Made by a program: the position numbers and the translations under genes | Notes under the pieces: model-generated | Databases searched by the model: none | What the model was told of the DNA's origin: nothing | What the model saw: only the letters and a program-made list of their open reading frames with translations | Assembly (NCBI RefSeq): GCF_018861905.1 | Contig: NZ_JAHLDU010000001.1 | Location: forward strand, 493,821-557,820 | Length of the DNA stretch: 64,000 nt | Source of the DNA: Clostridium sp. DSM 17811 | GTDB taxonomy: Bacteria > Bacillota > Clostridia > Clostridiales > Clostridiaceae | Reading direction: 5' to 3' | Shown here: one piece after another, positions 41,269 through 51,150 of the stretch | How positions within the stretch are numbered: the stretch's first letter is position 1 | How the letters are laid out: each line of letters opens with the position of its first letter

Positions 41269-44200
41269 TTAATGTTCATCATTAAAATCATTCAATTCTA
41301 AATCTTCACCAAAATCTTCTAATGGTACTTCATCATAATTTATATCAACATCTACTTCTTCATCTTCATCAATAAGTTCAACGTACTCTTCAGTTGGCGA
41401 CTCAGGTACTACATCTTCTGAACCTTCTATGTTAACATTTAGATTTAATTCTTCCATTTCATCGTCTACTGACTCTTTAATTTTAATTTCTTCTCTATCA
41501 TCAGTAAGAACTTTAACATTAAGACATAAGGCTTGCAGTTCTTTTATAAGAACTTTAAACGATTCAGGTACACCTGGTTCTGGGATATTTTCACCCTTAA
41601 CAATTGCTTCATATGTTTTAACTCTACCTACAACATCATCAGATTTAACTGTTAGAATCTCTTGCAACGTGTGAGCTGAACCATAAGCTTCCAATGCCCA
41701 AACTTCCATTTCTCCAAATCTTTGGCCACCAAACTGTGCTTTACCACCTAATGGTTGCTGTGTTACTAGAGAATATGGCCCTGTAGATCTAGCATGTATT
41801 TTATCATCTACTAGATGATGTAATTTCAAGATATACATATATCCAACAGTAACTCTGCTATCAAGTGCTTCTCCTGTACGTCCATCATACAAATCAGTTT
41901 TTCCATCTGCATCATATCCCGCTTTTATCAAGCACGCTTCAATTTCTTCCTCTTGTGCACCATCAAATACTGGAGTTGCAATGTGCCAACCTAATTCACT
42001 AGCTGCCCATCCTAGATGTACCTCAAGTACTTGACCTATATTCATACGAGAAGGAACTCCTAGTGGATTTAAGCATATTTGAAGTGGTCTTCCATCTGGT
42101 AAAAACGGCATATCTTCGACTGGTAATACTCTTGAGATAACTCCTTTATTACCATGTCTTCCTGCCATCTTATCGCCTACAGATATCTTTCTTTTTTGAG
42201 CTATATAACATCTAACTAGTTCATTTACACCTGGTGGAAGTTCATCACCATTTTCTCTAGTGAATACCTTAACGTCGACTATTATTCCAGCCTCACCATG
42301 AGGTACCCTAAGTGACGTATCTCTTACTTCTCTTGCTTTTTCACCAAATATTGCTCTTAATAATCTCTCCTCTGCGGTAAGCTCTGTTTCTCCTTTAGGG
42401 GTTACTTTTCCCACAAGTATATCTCCAGATCTTATCTCAGCACCAATTCTTATTATTCCACCCTCATCTATGTCTTTAAGTGCATCTTCTCCAACATTTG
42501 GGATGTCTCTAGTTATTTCTTCAGGTCCAAGTTTAGTGTCTCTTGCTTCTGATTCGTATTCTTCAATATGAACTGAAGTAAATATATCATCACGAACAAG
42601 TTCTTCAGATATTAGCATTGCATCCTCATAATTATAACCTTCCCAAGTTACAAACCCAATACGGATGTTCTTACCTAAAGCTATTTCTCCAAGATCTGTT
42701 GAAGGACCATCTGCTAAAACAGAGTTTACTTCAACTTTCTCTCCTTTATTAACTATAGGTTTCTGATTTATACACGTACCCTGATTGGATCTTTTAAACT
42801 TAAGAATTTTATAAACATCGAGTCCACTATCTGAATCTCTTCTTACTTTAATCTCGTTAGCACTCACGTACTCAACTATACCGGCATTTCTAGCTTTCGG
42901 AAGAACACCAGAATCCACTGCAGCTCTATATTCTATTCCAGTAGCTACAATTGGAGATTGTGACTTTAGTAATGGTACTGCTTGACGCTGCATGTTCGAA
43001 CCCATAAGTGCACGACTTGCATCATCATTCTCAAGAAATGGAATCATAGCAGTTGCAACAGAAACTATCTGTCTTGGTGATATATCCATTAAATCAACTT
43101 CATTTTTTGGAACGATCATTATTTCTGTTGTCTTTCTTACAGTTACCTTATCATCTACAAATGTACCATCTTCACTAATTGGTTCACTCGCTTGTGCTAC
43201 TAGATATGAATCTTCTTCATCTGCAGTCATATAAACAATCTTGTCGGTAACTATTGATGTTTTCTTATCTATAAGTCTATATGGTGTTTCGATAAATCCA
43301 TATTCATTTACCTTAGCGTAACTTGCAAGTGAATTAATAAGCCCTATATTTGGTCCTTCTGGCGTCTCTATTGGACACATTCTACCATAATGTGAATAAT
43401 GAACGTCTCTAACTTCAAAGCCAGCTCTCTCTCTAGAAAGCCCACCTGGTCCTAGCGCAGATAATCTTCTTTTGTTTGTAAGTTCTGATAATGGATTTGT
43501 TTGATCCATGAATTGAGAAAGTTGAGAACTTCCAAAAAATTCTTTTATAGCTGCTGCTACTGGTCTTATGTTTATAAGTGCTTGAGGAGTAATTCCTTCT
43601 TGGTCTTGAATTGTCATTCTTTCCTTAACAACTCTTTCCATTCTAGATAATCCTATTCTAAATTGATTCTGTAAAAGTTCCCCTACAGATCTAATTCGTC
43701 TATTTCCTAAATGATCAATATCATCAATATAACCGATATCGTAAGTTAGTCCTAACTCGTAGCTCACTGTAGCATACATATCATCTTTAATTATATGTTT
43801 TGGTATCAATCTAGTTTTATTTGCTTTTATTTGCTCTTTAATCTCTTCTTCATCACTATAATTATCTAGTATTTCTTTTAATGTTGGATAATGAACCATT
43901 TCCCTAATATTAAGATCAGAAATATCAAAGTTAACTACCTTATTAAGGTTAACAAAATTATTTCCTATAACTCTTATTACTCTATCCTCAACTTGAAGAT
44001 CTACAACATTAATTCCTAGATTTTGAATTTCTAAAGCTGTTTCTCTATCTATTTTTTGATCTTTTTCGACTATAACTTCACCAGTTGTAGGGTTGACAAT
44101 ATTCTCAGCAGCGATTTGATTTGCGATTCTGTGATTAATTGATAACTTTTTATTAAATTTATATCTACCAACTCTTGACAAATCGTATCTCTTCGCATCA

Positions 44201-44982
44201 AAGAATAATGAATCAATAAGAGATACCGCACTATCTACTGTAGGTGGTTCACCTGGTCTTAATCTCTTATATATTTCTATTAAAGCTTCTTCTCTTGTTT
44301 TAGTATTATCTTTTTCTATTGTTGCTTTTAATCTTTCTTCTTCACCCAATAATTGATGTAAGTCTAAATCACTACCATTATCCATCATAGCCCTTGCTAA
44401 GATACTTATTGGCAATTTTCTAGTCTTATCGATTCTAATATATACGATATCGTTAGAATCTGTTTCATACTCCAGCCATGCTCCTCTATTGGGAATTACA
44501 GTAGCTGAGTATAGTTTTTTTCCTGTCTTGTCAACTGAATAATTGTAGTAAACCCCTGGCGATCTAACCAATTGACTTACTATAACTCTTTCTGCACCGT
44601 TGATAACAAATGTTCCTTGTGGTGTCATCAGTGGGAAATCTCCCATAAAGACTTCTTGCTCCTTGATTTCACCTGTTTCATTATTACGCAATCTAACCTT
44701 AACTTTTAAAGGTGCTGCGTAAGTTGTATCTCTTTCTTTACATTGTTCTTCAGTATACTTAATATTTTCTATATCAAGTTTGTATCCTACGAACTCTAGA
44801 ACAAGATTTCCCGTATAATCTTGAATAGGATTTATATCATCAAAAACTTCTTGAAGTCCCTCTTTCAAAAACCAATCATAAGAATCTAACTGTATCTCAA
44901 TTAAATTTGGCATATCAGTTACTTCTGGAATCTTTGAAAAACTCATTCTTGTTCTCTTACCTAGTTGGACAGGATGTACCAT
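41269..44982 (-). CDS. rpoB: RNA polymerase beta subunit
   Basis: A 1237-residue beta subunit. The rifampicin pocket reads [21 protein letters not shown], where the position equal to E. coli His526 is Asn (residue 503 here, codon at 43474-43476). Neighbouring residues Gln513, Asp516 and Ser531 equivalents are normal. A strongly acidic tail of about 60 residues at the C-terminus is usual in clostridia. ATG behind AAGGGGTG. Confidence 0.98.
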   Translation of the reverse strand: MVHPVQLGKRTRMSFSKIPEVTDMPNLIEIQLDSYDWFLKEGLQEVFDDINPIQDYTGNLVLEFVGYKLDIENIKYTEEQCKERDTTYAAPLKVKVRLRNNETGEIKEQEVFMGDFPLMTPQGTFVINGAERVIVSQLVRSPGVYYNYSVDKTGKKLYSATVIPNRGAWLEYETDSNDIVYIRIDKTRKLPISILARAMMDNGSDLDLHQLLGEEERLKATIEKDNTKTREEALIEIYKRLRPGEPPTVDSAVSLIDSLFFDAKRYDLSRVGRYKFNKKLSINHRIANQIAAENIVNPTTGEVIVEKDQKIDRETALEIQNLGINVVDLQVEDRVIRVIGNNFVNLNKVVNFDISDLNIREMVHYPTLKEILDNYSDEEEIKEQIKANKTRLIPKHIIKDDMYATVSYELGLTYDIGYIDDIDHLGNRRIRSVGELLQNQFRIGLSRMERVVKERMTIQDQEGITPQALINIRPVAAAIKEFFGSSQLSQFMDQTNPLSELTNKRRLSALGPGGLSRERAGFEVRDVHYSHYGRMCPIETPEGPNIGLINSLASYAKVNEYGFIETPYRLIDKKTSIVTDKIVYMTADEEDSYLVAQASEPISEDGTFVDDKVTVRKTTEIMIVPKNEVDLMDISPRQIVSVATAMIPFLENDDASRALMGSNMQRQAVPLLKSQSPIVATGIEYRAAVDSGVLPKARNAGIVEYVSANEIKVRRDSDSGLDVYKILKFKRSNQGTCINQKPIVNKGEKVEVNSVLADGPSTDLGEIALGKNIRIGFVTWEGYNYEDAMLISEELVRDDIFTSVHIEEYESEARDTKLGPEEITRDIPNVGEDALKDIDEGGIIRIGAEIRSGDILVGKVTPKGETELTAEERLLRAIFGEKAREVRDTSLRVPHGEAGIIVDVKVFTRENGDELPPGVNELVRCYIAQKRKISVGDKMAGRHGNKGVISRVLPVEDMPFLPDGRPLQICLNPLGVPSRMNIGQVLEVHLGWAASELGWHIATPVFDGAQEEEIEACLIKAGYDADGKTDLYDGRTGEALDSRVTVGYMYILKLHHLVDDKIHARSTGPYSLVTQQPLGGKAQFGGQRFGEMEVWALEAYGSAHTLQEILTVKSDDVVGRVKTYEAIVKGENIPEPGVPESFKVLIKELQALCLNVKVLTDDREEIKIKESVDDEMEELNLNVNIEGSEDVVPESPTEEYVELIDEDEEVDVDINYDEVPLEDFGEDLELNDFNDEH

Positions 44983-45203
44983 CAGCTTTCACCCCTTGTA
45001 TAAACTAAAATAACCAAAAACACACTTTCCATTAGGACATTATGCTTCTGGATTCAGACACTTATCATATTATTATAACCTTATTTGTTAATTTAATTCA
45101 CAATAACCAATAATTACATTTATTTTAATGTAAAATTACTAGTTTTCTTACATTACGCTATATTATCATAATTATAATTCTATGTCAACATAACATTTTA
45201 AAA

Positions 45204-45231
45204 AAGGGCACTCTTATATAAAAGTACCCTT
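45204..45231 (-). terminator. Terminator or attenuator between rplL and rpoB
   Basis: AAGGGTACT and AGTGCCCTT (minus strand) pair with a single C/A-type mismatch around an AT loop and are followed by TTTTTT, 15 bases after the rplL stop. As in other bacteria it could reduce read-through into rpoBC. The rest of the 263-base gap is AT-rich and carries a possible -10 (TATAAT) but no clear -35. Confidence 0.75.
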
Positions 45232-45245
45232 GTTTTATAATAAAA

Positions 45246-45605
45246 TTATTTTACTTCTGCTTCGCCGCCAACTTCTTCAAGTTTAGCTTTCATTGCAGCA
45301 GCATCATCTTTACTTACAGCTTCTTTTATAGTTTTTGGAGCTCCATCAACTATATCTTTAGCTTCTTTAAGTCCTAGTCCAGTTAATTCTCTAACAACTT
45401 TAATAACTTTAATTTTGTTAGGTCCTACAGCTTTTAAAATTACGTCAAATTCAGTTTTTTCTTCAGCGGTAGCTGTAGCAGCTCCTGCAGCAGCAACTGG
45501 TGCTGAAGCACTTACTCCAAATTCCTCTTCGCAAGTTTTTACTAGTTCATTTAATTCTAAAACACTCATATCTTTTATAGCTTGAATAATATCTTCTCTT
45601 GTCAT
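45246..45605 (-). CDS. rplL: 50S ribosomal protein L7/L12
   Basis: A 119-residue stalk protein: N-terminal dimerisation helix, an Ala-rich hinge ([19 protein letters not shown]) and a C-terminal factor-binding domain ([25 protein letters not shown]). Present in several copies per ribosome. CGGAGGTG precedes the ATG. Confidence 0.97.
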   Translation of the reverse strand: MTREDIIQAIKDMSVLELNELVKTCEEEFGVSASAPVAAAGAATATAEEKTEFDVILKAVGPNKIKVIKVVRELTGLGLKEAKDIVDGAPKTIKEAVSKDDAAAMKAKLEEVGGEAEVK

Positions 45606-45741
45606 TATAAATGCACCTCCGAATTTTTTTCATATATATATTTGTATTTGCCTATAAATAAGGCATAATCACCTTCATAGAAGGTATAACTTGAAACAAT
45701 TAAATTAATTAGCTATGTACCTTCACATAATATTTAAAATA

Positions 45742-46242
45742 TTATTGTGCTGATTCCTTTTGCTCTTTAATTGAGTTCAATAAGTATGCAAGATTTGATA
45801 ATGGAGCCTTGAAGCTTCCAAGTAATTTTGCAATAAGAACATCTCTTGATGGTATTGATGCAAGCGCGTTAACTTCTGCGCTGTCAAATATTTTACCTTC
45901 GATTAAAGCTGCTTTAAGCTCTAATTTCTTATGAGTTTTTGCAAACTCCTTTAAAATTCTAGCTGCAACAGTTGCATCTTCATATCCAAATGCTAATGAA
46001 ATAGATCCTTGTAGGTAAGTATCTAGACCTTCAATTCCTAATTCCTTAGCCGCTAGAATAACTAAAGTGTTTTTATATACTTTATATTCTACCCCAACTT
46101 CTCTAAGGTTTTTTCTTAACTCTGTATCTTCTTCTACATTAAGACCTTGATACTGACTAAGTACTACACCTTTAGCTTTTGCTAATTTTTCTTTTATTTC
46201 TGCCACTTTTACTTCTTTTACTTGTCTATTATTGCTTAACAC
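45742..46242 (-). CDS. rplJ: 50S ribosomal protein L10
   Basis: A 166-residue stalk base protein with GTG start behind [42 protein letters not shown] is the RNA-binding part; the C-terminal helix binds L7/L12. Its own leader RNA lies directly upstream. Confidence 0.96.
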   Translation of the reverse strand: MLSNNRQVKEVKVAEIKEKLAKAKGVVLSQYQGLNVEEDTELRKNLREVGVEYKVYKNTLVILAAKELGIEGLDTYLQGSISLAFGYEDATVAARILKEFAKTHKKLELKAALIEGKIFDSAEVNALASIPSRDVLIAKLLGSFKAPLSNLAYLLNSIKEQKESAQ

Positions 46243-46264
46243 TGTATATCCACCTCCTAACAGT

Positions 46265-46412
46265 TTTTAACTGCTTTATAAGAAAATTAAAATCTCTCCG
46301 TAGACACGAAGAGACCTAATATCTGTACACAAGCACATTTATTGGAATCCTCGGTAGGTATGTTGTCTTTTACGCTTTCGCACCTACTATCTACGGAATA
46401 TCATTTATTTTA
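46265..46412 (-). ncRNA. L10 leader (rplJL autoregulatory RNA)
   Basis: The minus strand has CCGTAGATAGTAGGTGCGAAAGCG, then ACATACCTACCGAGGATTCC, then a terminator-like CTCTTCGTGTCTACGGAGAG. The GTAGGTGCGAAAGCG and CTACCGAGG blocks are the L10-leader kink-turn features that mimic the L10 binding site on 23S rRNA. When L10 is in excess it would bind here and lower rplJL expression. Confidence 0.82.
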
Positions 46413-46420
46413 CTTTAAAA

Positions 46421-46449
46421 ATCATACCATGTTTAAGCCTATTTGTCTA
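46421..46449 (-). promoter_or_regulatory. Sigma-A promoter of rplJL
   Basis: TAGACA and TATGAT with a 17-base spacer, directly after the rplA stop and upstream of the L10 leader. Confidence 0.6.
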
Positions 46450-46451
46450 TA

Positions 46452-47141
46452 CTAATCTAAGACTTTAGCTTGATTTACTTTTATTCCAGGTCCCATAGTA
46501 CTTGAAACTGATACTGATTTTAAATATTGTCCTTTAGCTGCTGATGGTTTAGCTTTAACTACTGCTTCCATTAATGCATGAAAGTTAGCAATTAATTTTT
46601 CAGATCCAAAAGATTTCTTTCCAATGGCTACATGAATTATAGAAGTTTTATCAACTCTATACTCAACTTTACCAGCTTTGATTTCATTTATTGCTCTAGT
46701 AACATCAAATGTAACTGTTCCTGATTTTGGATTTGGCATTAAACCTTTAGGTCCTAGCACTCTACCTAATTTACCAACAACACCCATCATATCTGGAGTA
46801 GCAACAACAATATCAAATCCAAACCAATTTTCCTTTTGAATTTTATCAACTAATTCATCATTTCCAACAAAATCTGCTCCTGCAAGTTCTGCTTCTTTAG
46901 CTTTATCACCTTTAGCAAAAACTAGGACTTTAACACTTTTGCCTGTTCCATAAGGAAGTACTACTGCACCTCTAACTTGTTGATCTGCATGTCTTGGATC
47001 AACACCAAGGCTTATAGCAAGCTCTATTGTTTCATCGAATTTAGCCTTAGATGTTTTTACTACAAGGTCCATAGTTTCTTTTGGTGTATATAAAGCACTT
47101 TTATCTATAAGTTTAGCGCTTTCTTTGTAATTTTTTCCCAT
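46452..47141 (-). CDS. rplA: 50S ribosomal protein L1
   Basis: A 229-residue L1 with the usual [24 protein letters not shown] and [22 protein letters not shown] segments. Forms the mobile L1 stalk at the E site. GAAGGAGG precedes the ATG. Confidence 0.97.
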   Translation of the reverse strand: MGKNYKESAKLIDKSALYTPKETMDLVVKTSKAKFDETIELAISLGVDPRHADQQVRGAVVLPYGTGKSVKVLVFAKGDKAKEAELAGADFVGNDELVDKIQKENWFGFDIVVATPDMMGVVGKLGRVLGPKGLMPNPKSGTVTFDVTRAINEIKAGKVEYRVDKTSIIHVAIGKKSFGSEKLIANFHALMEAVVKAKPSAAKGQYLKSVSVSSTMGPGIKVNQAKVLD

Positions 47142-47199
47142 AATAGTATCCTCCTTCGTGGTAATAACGGTTTTTACCTCCCACGTAATTAATTCAAAA

Positions 47200-47625
47200 T
47201 TATTCTTCTACAACTATTCCCATACTTCTTGCTGTTCCAGCTATCATACTCATAGCAGATTCAATTGATGCTGCATTTAAATCTGGCATCTTGAGTTCTG
47301 CTATTTCTCTTACTTTAGCTTTAGAAACTGTAGCAATTTTGGTTTTGTTTGGAACACCAGAACCGCTTTCTAAACCAACTGCTTTCTTTAATAATATAGC
47401 TGCTGGTGGAGTCTTTAGTATAAAACTAAAAGATCTATCTTGATATACTGTTATAACTACTGGTATTATCATGCCTGCTTGATCAGCAGTTTTTGCATTA
47501 AATTCTTTACAAAATCCCATGATATTAACACCGTGTTGTCCAAGTGCTGGCCCAACTGGTGGTGCCGGAGTAGCTTTCCCTGCTGGAAGTTGAAGTTTTA
47601 TCATCCCTGTTATTTTCTTAGCCAT
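47200..47625 (-). CDS. rplK: 50S ribosomal protein L11
   Basis: A 141-residue L11 starting [18 protein letters not shown] at the ATG behind AGGAGG. Sixteen in-frame upstream codons precede the site and are rejected. Proline-rich [24 protein letters not shown] hinge is intact. GTPase-centre protein and thiopeptide target. Confidence 0.97.
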   Translation of the reverse strand: MAKKITGMIKLQLPAGKATPAPPVGPALGQHGVNIMGFCKEFNAKTADQAGMIIPVVITVYQDRSFSFILKTPPAAILLKKAVGLESGSGVPNKTKIATVSKAKVREIAELKMPDLNAASIESAMSMIAGTARSMGIVVEE

Positions 47626-47700
47626 GAGTTTATACCTCCTATATTGTGGTAATCGGATTAAAAATCCTCCCACTTATAAAACTTTCGTTTTATTTAGTAC

Positions 47701-48222
47701 TTAGTCTAATTTTTGTATCTGATTAAATTCTAGCTCAACAGGAGTTTCCCTGCCAAACATATTTATAAGTGCTTTGATTTTTTGCTTTTCCAAATGAATT
47801 TCTTGTATTAGAGCAACAAATCCTTCTAATGGTCCGAATGTTACCTGTATGCTCTCGCCTACTTCGTAATCAGAAACTATAGTTTTTTCTGCAATCCCCA
47901 TAGTTCTAACTTCATCCTCAGTAAGAGCTACCGGCTTAGAACCCGGCCCTACGAAGCCTGTTACTCCTCTTGTGTTTCTAACTATGTACCAAGATTCATC
48001 TGTCATAAGCATTTTTACCATCACATAACCTGGAAATACTTTTTTTAAAGTTATTTTTTGTTTTCCATCCTTTACTTCAACTACTTCTTCCATAGGAACT
48101 TGAATATCATGTACATATTCTTCAAGATTTCTATTTTCAATCGCTTTTTCTAGGTTAACTTTAACTTTATTTTCATAACCAGAATATGTATGTACAACGT
48201 ACCATTTAGCTTTATCTGCCAT
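47701..48222 (-). CDS. nusG: Transcription elongation/antitermination factor NusG
   Basis: A 173-residue NusG: NGN domain (WYVVHTYSGYENKVKVNLE) and C-terminal KOW domain (YEVGESIQVTFGPLEGFVALI). The ATG is fixed by a TGA two codons upstream in frame. It has no adjacent Shine-Dalgarno; a strong AAAGGAGGGAGG lies about 30 bases upstream, with a small hairpin in between (see the separate entry). Confidence 0.97.
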   Translation of the reverse strand: MADKAKWYVVHTYSGYENKVKVNLEKAIENRNLEEYVHDIQVPMEEVVEVKDGKQKITLKKVFPGYVMVKMLMTDESWYIVRNTRGVTGFVGPGSKPVALTEDEVRTMGIAEKTIVSDYEVGESIQVTFGPLEGFVALIQEIHLEKQKIKALINMFGRETPVELEFNQIQKLD

Positions 48223-48228
48223 AGCTCA

Positions 48229-48264
48229 AGGGGTGGAGAATTCCGTCCCCTACCTCCCTCCTTT
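48229..48264 (-). promoter_or_regulatory. Hairpin-bridged Shine-Dalgarno of nusG
   Basis: Minus strand: AAAGGAGGGAGG, T, then AGGGG-AC-GGA-ATTC-TCC-A-CCCCT, then TGAGCT and the ATG. The AGGGG/CCCCT stem with its inner GGA/TCC pairing would loop out 23 bases and bring the purine-rich site to about 7 bases from the start. The pairing is visible; its use in translation is inference. Confidence 0.5.
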
Positions 48265-48267
48265 ACC

Positions 48268-48492
48268 TTATTTAAAGATTAGCATATAGAGGTTATTAAA
48301 CCCATAATCCAACAAACCTACAAATACTACAAAAAGTAAAGTAAAACTTGCCACTGCAAAAGTTGCTTTTTTAACATCTTGTTTTGAAGGCCAAGTTATT
48401 CTTTTCGTTTCTGCCTTGAGTTCCTTGAAAAAATTTACTATGCCTCTTTTGTTTGGTTTTTCTTTTAATTTAACATTCCCAGTAACAGCCAT
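48268..48492 (-). CDS. secE: Preprotein translocase subunit SecE
   Basis: A 74-residue single-helix SecE: cytosolic FFKELKAETKRITWPSKQDVKK then a membrane helix (TFAVASFTLLFVVFVGLLDYGF). I start at the ATG at 48492, ten bases after GGGGA. Stabilises SecY. Confidence 0.94.
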   Translation of the reverse strand: MAVTGNVKLKEKPNKRGIVNFFKELKAETKRITWPSKQDVKKATFAVASFTLLFVVFVGLLDYGFNNLYMLIFK

Positions 48493-48530
48493 CTTATTCA
48501 CATCCCCACTGTTTTTGTGTTTATGCTATA

Positions 48531-48680
48531 TTATTTTGTTTCTTTATGAAGTGTATGTTTGTGGCAGAACTTACAGTATTTCTTCATTTCTATTCTGTCT
48601 GGATTATTTTTTTTGTTTTTCATTGTATTGTAATTTCTCTGTTTGCAATCATTACAAGCTAGAGTTACTTTTACTCTCAC
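48531..48680 (-). CDS. rpmG: 50S ribosomal protein L33
   Basis: A 49-residue zinc-form L33: [17 protein letters not shown] with CNDC, and [15 protein letters not shown] with CKFC. GTG start behind GGGAGGTGTAGATT. In the standard rpmG-secE-nusG order. Confidence 0.96.
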   Translation of the reverse strand: MRVKVTLACNDCKQRNYNTMKNKKNNPDRIEMKKYCKFCHKHTLHKETK

Positions 48681-48769
48681 AATCTACACCTCCCGATTTT
48701 TCATCTATTTCAGAAAACTCATGCTTATTAAGCGCTAAGCTATCTTTAGCATTTTTATTATACTTATAT

Positions 48770-48798
48770 AAGTTATCACAACTTAATACATATGTCAA
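48770..48798 (-). promoter_or_regulatory. Candidate promoter of rpmG-secE-nusG
   Basis: TTGACA and TAACTT with a 17-base spacer on the minus strand in the gap between tuf2 and rpmG. The -35 is perfect and the -10 is weak. The remaining leader of about 80 bases shows GCTAAAGATAGC-type short inverted pieces but no recognised element. Confidence 0.5.
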
Positions 48799-48869
48799 TA
48801 AATTAGTTAATGACACTTTTCCATTAAACGTTCCTGATGTTAGTAATTCAGAATCGTATTTTATTTTTT

Positions 48870-48915
48870 AAGGACTAAGCATAAGTCATTTTCCCACCTT
48901 ATACCTAGTACCCTT
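48870..48915. repeat. Long hairpin between tuf2 and rpmG
   Basis: AAGG..ACTAGGTATAAG pairs with CTTATGCTTAGT..CCTT on the minus strand, every pair formed if two G-U wobbles are allowed. It follows the tuf2 stop by 14 bases. The downstream run is A-rich, not T-rich, in the direction of transcription, so it is not a standard terminator. Confidence 0.6.
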
Positions 48916-48929
48916 GTAACTTTTCTATA

Positions 48930-50123
48930 CTATTTAACTATTGAAGTAACAACTCCAGAACCTACTGTTCTTCCACCTTCTCTGATTGCAAATCTTAATC
49001 CCTCATCCATTGCTACTTGAGTGATTAATTCTACATTCATATCTATGTGGTCTCCTGGCATTACCATTTCCATTCCGTCTGGTAATTTTATTGATCCTGT
49101 TACATCTGTTGTTCTAAAATAAAATTGTGGTCTGTATCCGTCGAAGAATGGTGTATGTCTTCCGCCTTCTTCTTTTTTAAGTACATATACTTGACCTACA
49201 AATTTTGCATGTGGATGTATTGATCCTGGTTTTGCAAGTACTTGACCTCTTTCAATATCAGCTCTTTGAACTCCTCTTAATAATGCTCCAATGTTGTCTC
49301 CAGCCATTGCTTGATCTAGAAGTTTTCTGAACATTTCAACTCCTGTACATACAACTTTTCTTTTATCTTCGCTAAGTCCAACTATTTCTACTTCTTCTCC
49401 AACCTTAAGTATCCCAGTTTCAACTCTTCCTGTAGCAACTGTTCCTCTACCTGTGATTGTGAATACATCTTCCACTGGCATTAAGAATGGTTTATCTGTA
49501 GCTCTTACTGGTGTTGGAATGTAAGTATCTACAGCTTCCATTAATTCATATATACATTTTGTTGCTTCTGGGTCTGTTGGATTTTCTAATGCTTTTAATG
49601 CTGATCCTGTTATAATTGGAATATCATCACCAGGGAAGTCATACTCACTTAATAATTCTCTTACTTCCATTTCAACAAGTTCTAATAATTCTGGATCATC
49701 AACCATATCTGCTTTGTTCAAGAATACTACTATATAACCTACTCCAACTCTGCTTGCAAGTAATATATGTTCTCTTGTTTGAGGCATTGGACCATCTGCT
49801 GCACTAACAACTAGGATTGCTCCATCCATTTGTGCTGCTCCTGTAATCATGTTTTTTACATAATCTGCATGTCCTGGGCAATCAACATGTGCATAATGTC
49901 TATTTTCTGTTTCATATTCAACATGCGATGTGTTAATTGTTATTCCTCTTTCTCTTTCCTCTGGTGCTTTATCAATTTGGTCAAATCTTGATGCTTCTGC
50001 TAATCCTTTAGTTGCAAGTACAGCAGTTATTGCAGCTGTTAATGTTGTCTTGCCGTGATCTACGTGCCCTATTGTTCCTATATTTACATGTGGTTTTGTT
50101 CTTTCAAACTTTGCCTTTGCCAT
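48930..50123 (-). CDS. tuf: Elongation factor Tu, copy 2
   Basis: A 397-residue EF-Tu identical in protein to copy 1. It starts [14 protein letters not shown] at the ATG behind AAGGAGGAATACAAA; the much longer open frame upstream runs through two tRNA genes and is not coding. It belongs to a tRNA-Gly, tRNA-Thr, tuf transcription unit. Confidence 0.98.
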   Translation of the reverse strand: MAKAKFERTKPHVNIGTIGHVDHGKTTLTAAITAVLATKGLAEASRFDQIDKAPEERERGITINTSHVEYETENRHYAHVDCPGHADYVKNMITGAAQMDGAILVVSAADGPMPQTREHILLASRVGVGYIVVFLNKADMVDDPELLELVEMEVRELLSEYDFPGDDIPIITGSALKALENPTDPEATKCIYELMEAVDTYIPTPVRATDKPFLMPVEDVFTITGRGTVATGRVETGILKVGEEVEIVGLSEDKRKVVCTGVEMFRKLLDQAMAGDNIGALLRGVQRADIERGQVLAKPGSIHPHAKFVGQVYVLKKEEGGRHTPFFDGYRPQFYFRTTDVTGSIKLPDGMEMVMPGDHIDMNVELITQVAMDEGLRFAIREGGRTVGSGVVTSIVK

Positions 50124-50203
50124 TTTGTATTCCTCCTTGTTTAAATAATACCGTTTTTTCGTTCGTAAACTCATCCTAGTGTACTGCATGACCTTAATAG
50201 CTA

Positions 50204-50279
50204 TGGAGCCCATAACCGGGATTGAACCGGTGACCTCCACCTTACCAAGGTGACGCTCTTCCGACTGAGCTATATGGGC
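50204..50279 (-). tRNA. tRNA-Thr (anticodon GGT)
   Basis: Cloverleaf on the minus strand: acceptor GCCCATA/TATGGGC, D arm GCTC..GAGC, anticodon stem CACC/GGTG with loop TTGGTAA (anticodon GGT), T arm with GGTTCAATCCC, and an encoded CCA. Reads ACC/ACU. Lies 80 bases upstream of tuf2. Confidence 0.95.
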
Positions 50280-50288
50280 ATTTAATTT

Positions 50289-50363
50289 TGGAGCGGGAAA
50301 CGGGGCTTGAACCCGCGACACCCAACTTGGGAAGCTGGTGCTCTACCACTGAGCTACTCCCGC
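50289..50363 (-). tRNA. tRNA-Gly (anticodon CCC)
   Basis: Acceptor GCGGGAG/TTCCCGC, D arm GCTC..GAGC, anticodon stem CCAGC/GTTGG with loop TTCCCAA (anticodon CCC, reads GGG), T arm GCGGGTTCAAGCCCCGT, and an encoded CCA. Nine bases upstream of tRNA-Thr. Confidence 0.93.
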
Positions 50364-50397
50364 TGAAGTACAACTTAAAGCTATACACCAGTTATTA

Positions 50398-50426
50398 ATT
50401 TTACTATTGTTTGTTTTTTTTGTCAA
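50398..50426 (-). promoter_or_regulatory. Sigma-A promoter of tRNA-Gly/tRNA-Thr/tuf2
   Basis: TTGACA and TAAAAT with a 17-base A-rich spacer, immediately downstream of sigH and about 35 bases before the tRNA-Gly 5' end. Confidence 0.72.
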
Positions 50427-50433
50427 TACATTT

Positions 50434-51075
50434 TTACCTTTTACTTAGACATTTTTCTAATTTTCTTTTAACCCTTTGCAAAGCATTATCAATGGACTTT
50501 GCATGCCTGTCTAAATCACAAGCAATTTCTTGATAAGATTTACCATCTAGGTATGACATAAGCACCTCCATCTCAAGTTCGGATAAGACTTCGCCAATTT
50601 CATTTTGAATACTTATTACTTCCTCACGACTTATAACCAACTCTTCTGGATCAGTAATTTTAGCACCTGATAACACATCCAATAATGTTCTGTCTGATTC
50701 CTCGTCATATATTGGTTTATTTAAGGATATATATGTATTAAGGGGAATGTGTTTTTGACGAGTTGCTGTTTTTATTGCTGTAATTATCTGCCTAGTAACA
50801 CAAATTTCTGCAAAAGCCCTAAAAGAAGATAATCTATCTGCCTTAAAATCTCTAATAGCCTTATAGAGACCTATCATTCCTTCTTGGTAAATATCTTCTT
50901 TATCGGCACCAATCAAAAAATAAGACTTAGCCTTTGCCTTAACAAAATTTTTATATTTATTAATTAAATATTCTTGTGCACGAACATTGCTAATTTGTGC
51001 TTCAATAACAACTTCCTCATCCAATCTTTCTTCAAAGCTTGAAGTGTTCACACTAGCTTTAATGATTTTTTCCAA
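50434..51075 (-). CDS. sigH: Sporulation sigma factor SigH
   Basis: A 213-residue sigma-70 family factor. It has region 2 (QEYLINKYKNFVKAKAKSYFLIGADKEDIYQEGMIGLYKAI) and region 4 (LSELEMEVLMSYLDGKSYQEIACDLDRHAKSIDNALQRVKRKL). SigH directs early sporulation genes. I use the TTG at 51075, seven bases after GGAGGGG; earlier in-frame codons overlap the site. Conserved place beside rae1 and rlmB. Confidence 0.93.
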   Translation of the reverse strand: MEKIIKASVNTSSFEERLDEEVVIEAQISNVRAQEYLINKYKNFVKAKAKSYFLIGADKEDIYQEGMIGLYKAIRDFKADRLSSFRAFAEICVTRQIITAIKTATRQKHIPLNTYISLNKPIYDEESDRTLLDVLSGAKITDPEELVISREEVISIQNEIGEVLSELEMEVLMSYLDGKSYQEIACDLDRHAKSIDNALQRVKRKLEKCLSKR

Positions 51076-51150
51076 CAAATATCCCCTCCACACCAACCAT
51101 GTGTCATATAAATGATTATACCTCAGAGCAATTTACATAGTCAAGAAGAT

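Noticed and set aside
48416..48871. 151-residue plus-strand ORF across secE, rpmG and the spacer
   Set aside because: Antisense to two certain genes, phenylalanine/serine/cysteine-rich and without a ribosome site.
50124..50321. A 66-codon N-terminal extension of EF-Tu copy 2
   Set aside because: The open frame runs through tRNA-Thr and part of tRNA-Gly, and the normal ATG has a strong ribosome site.
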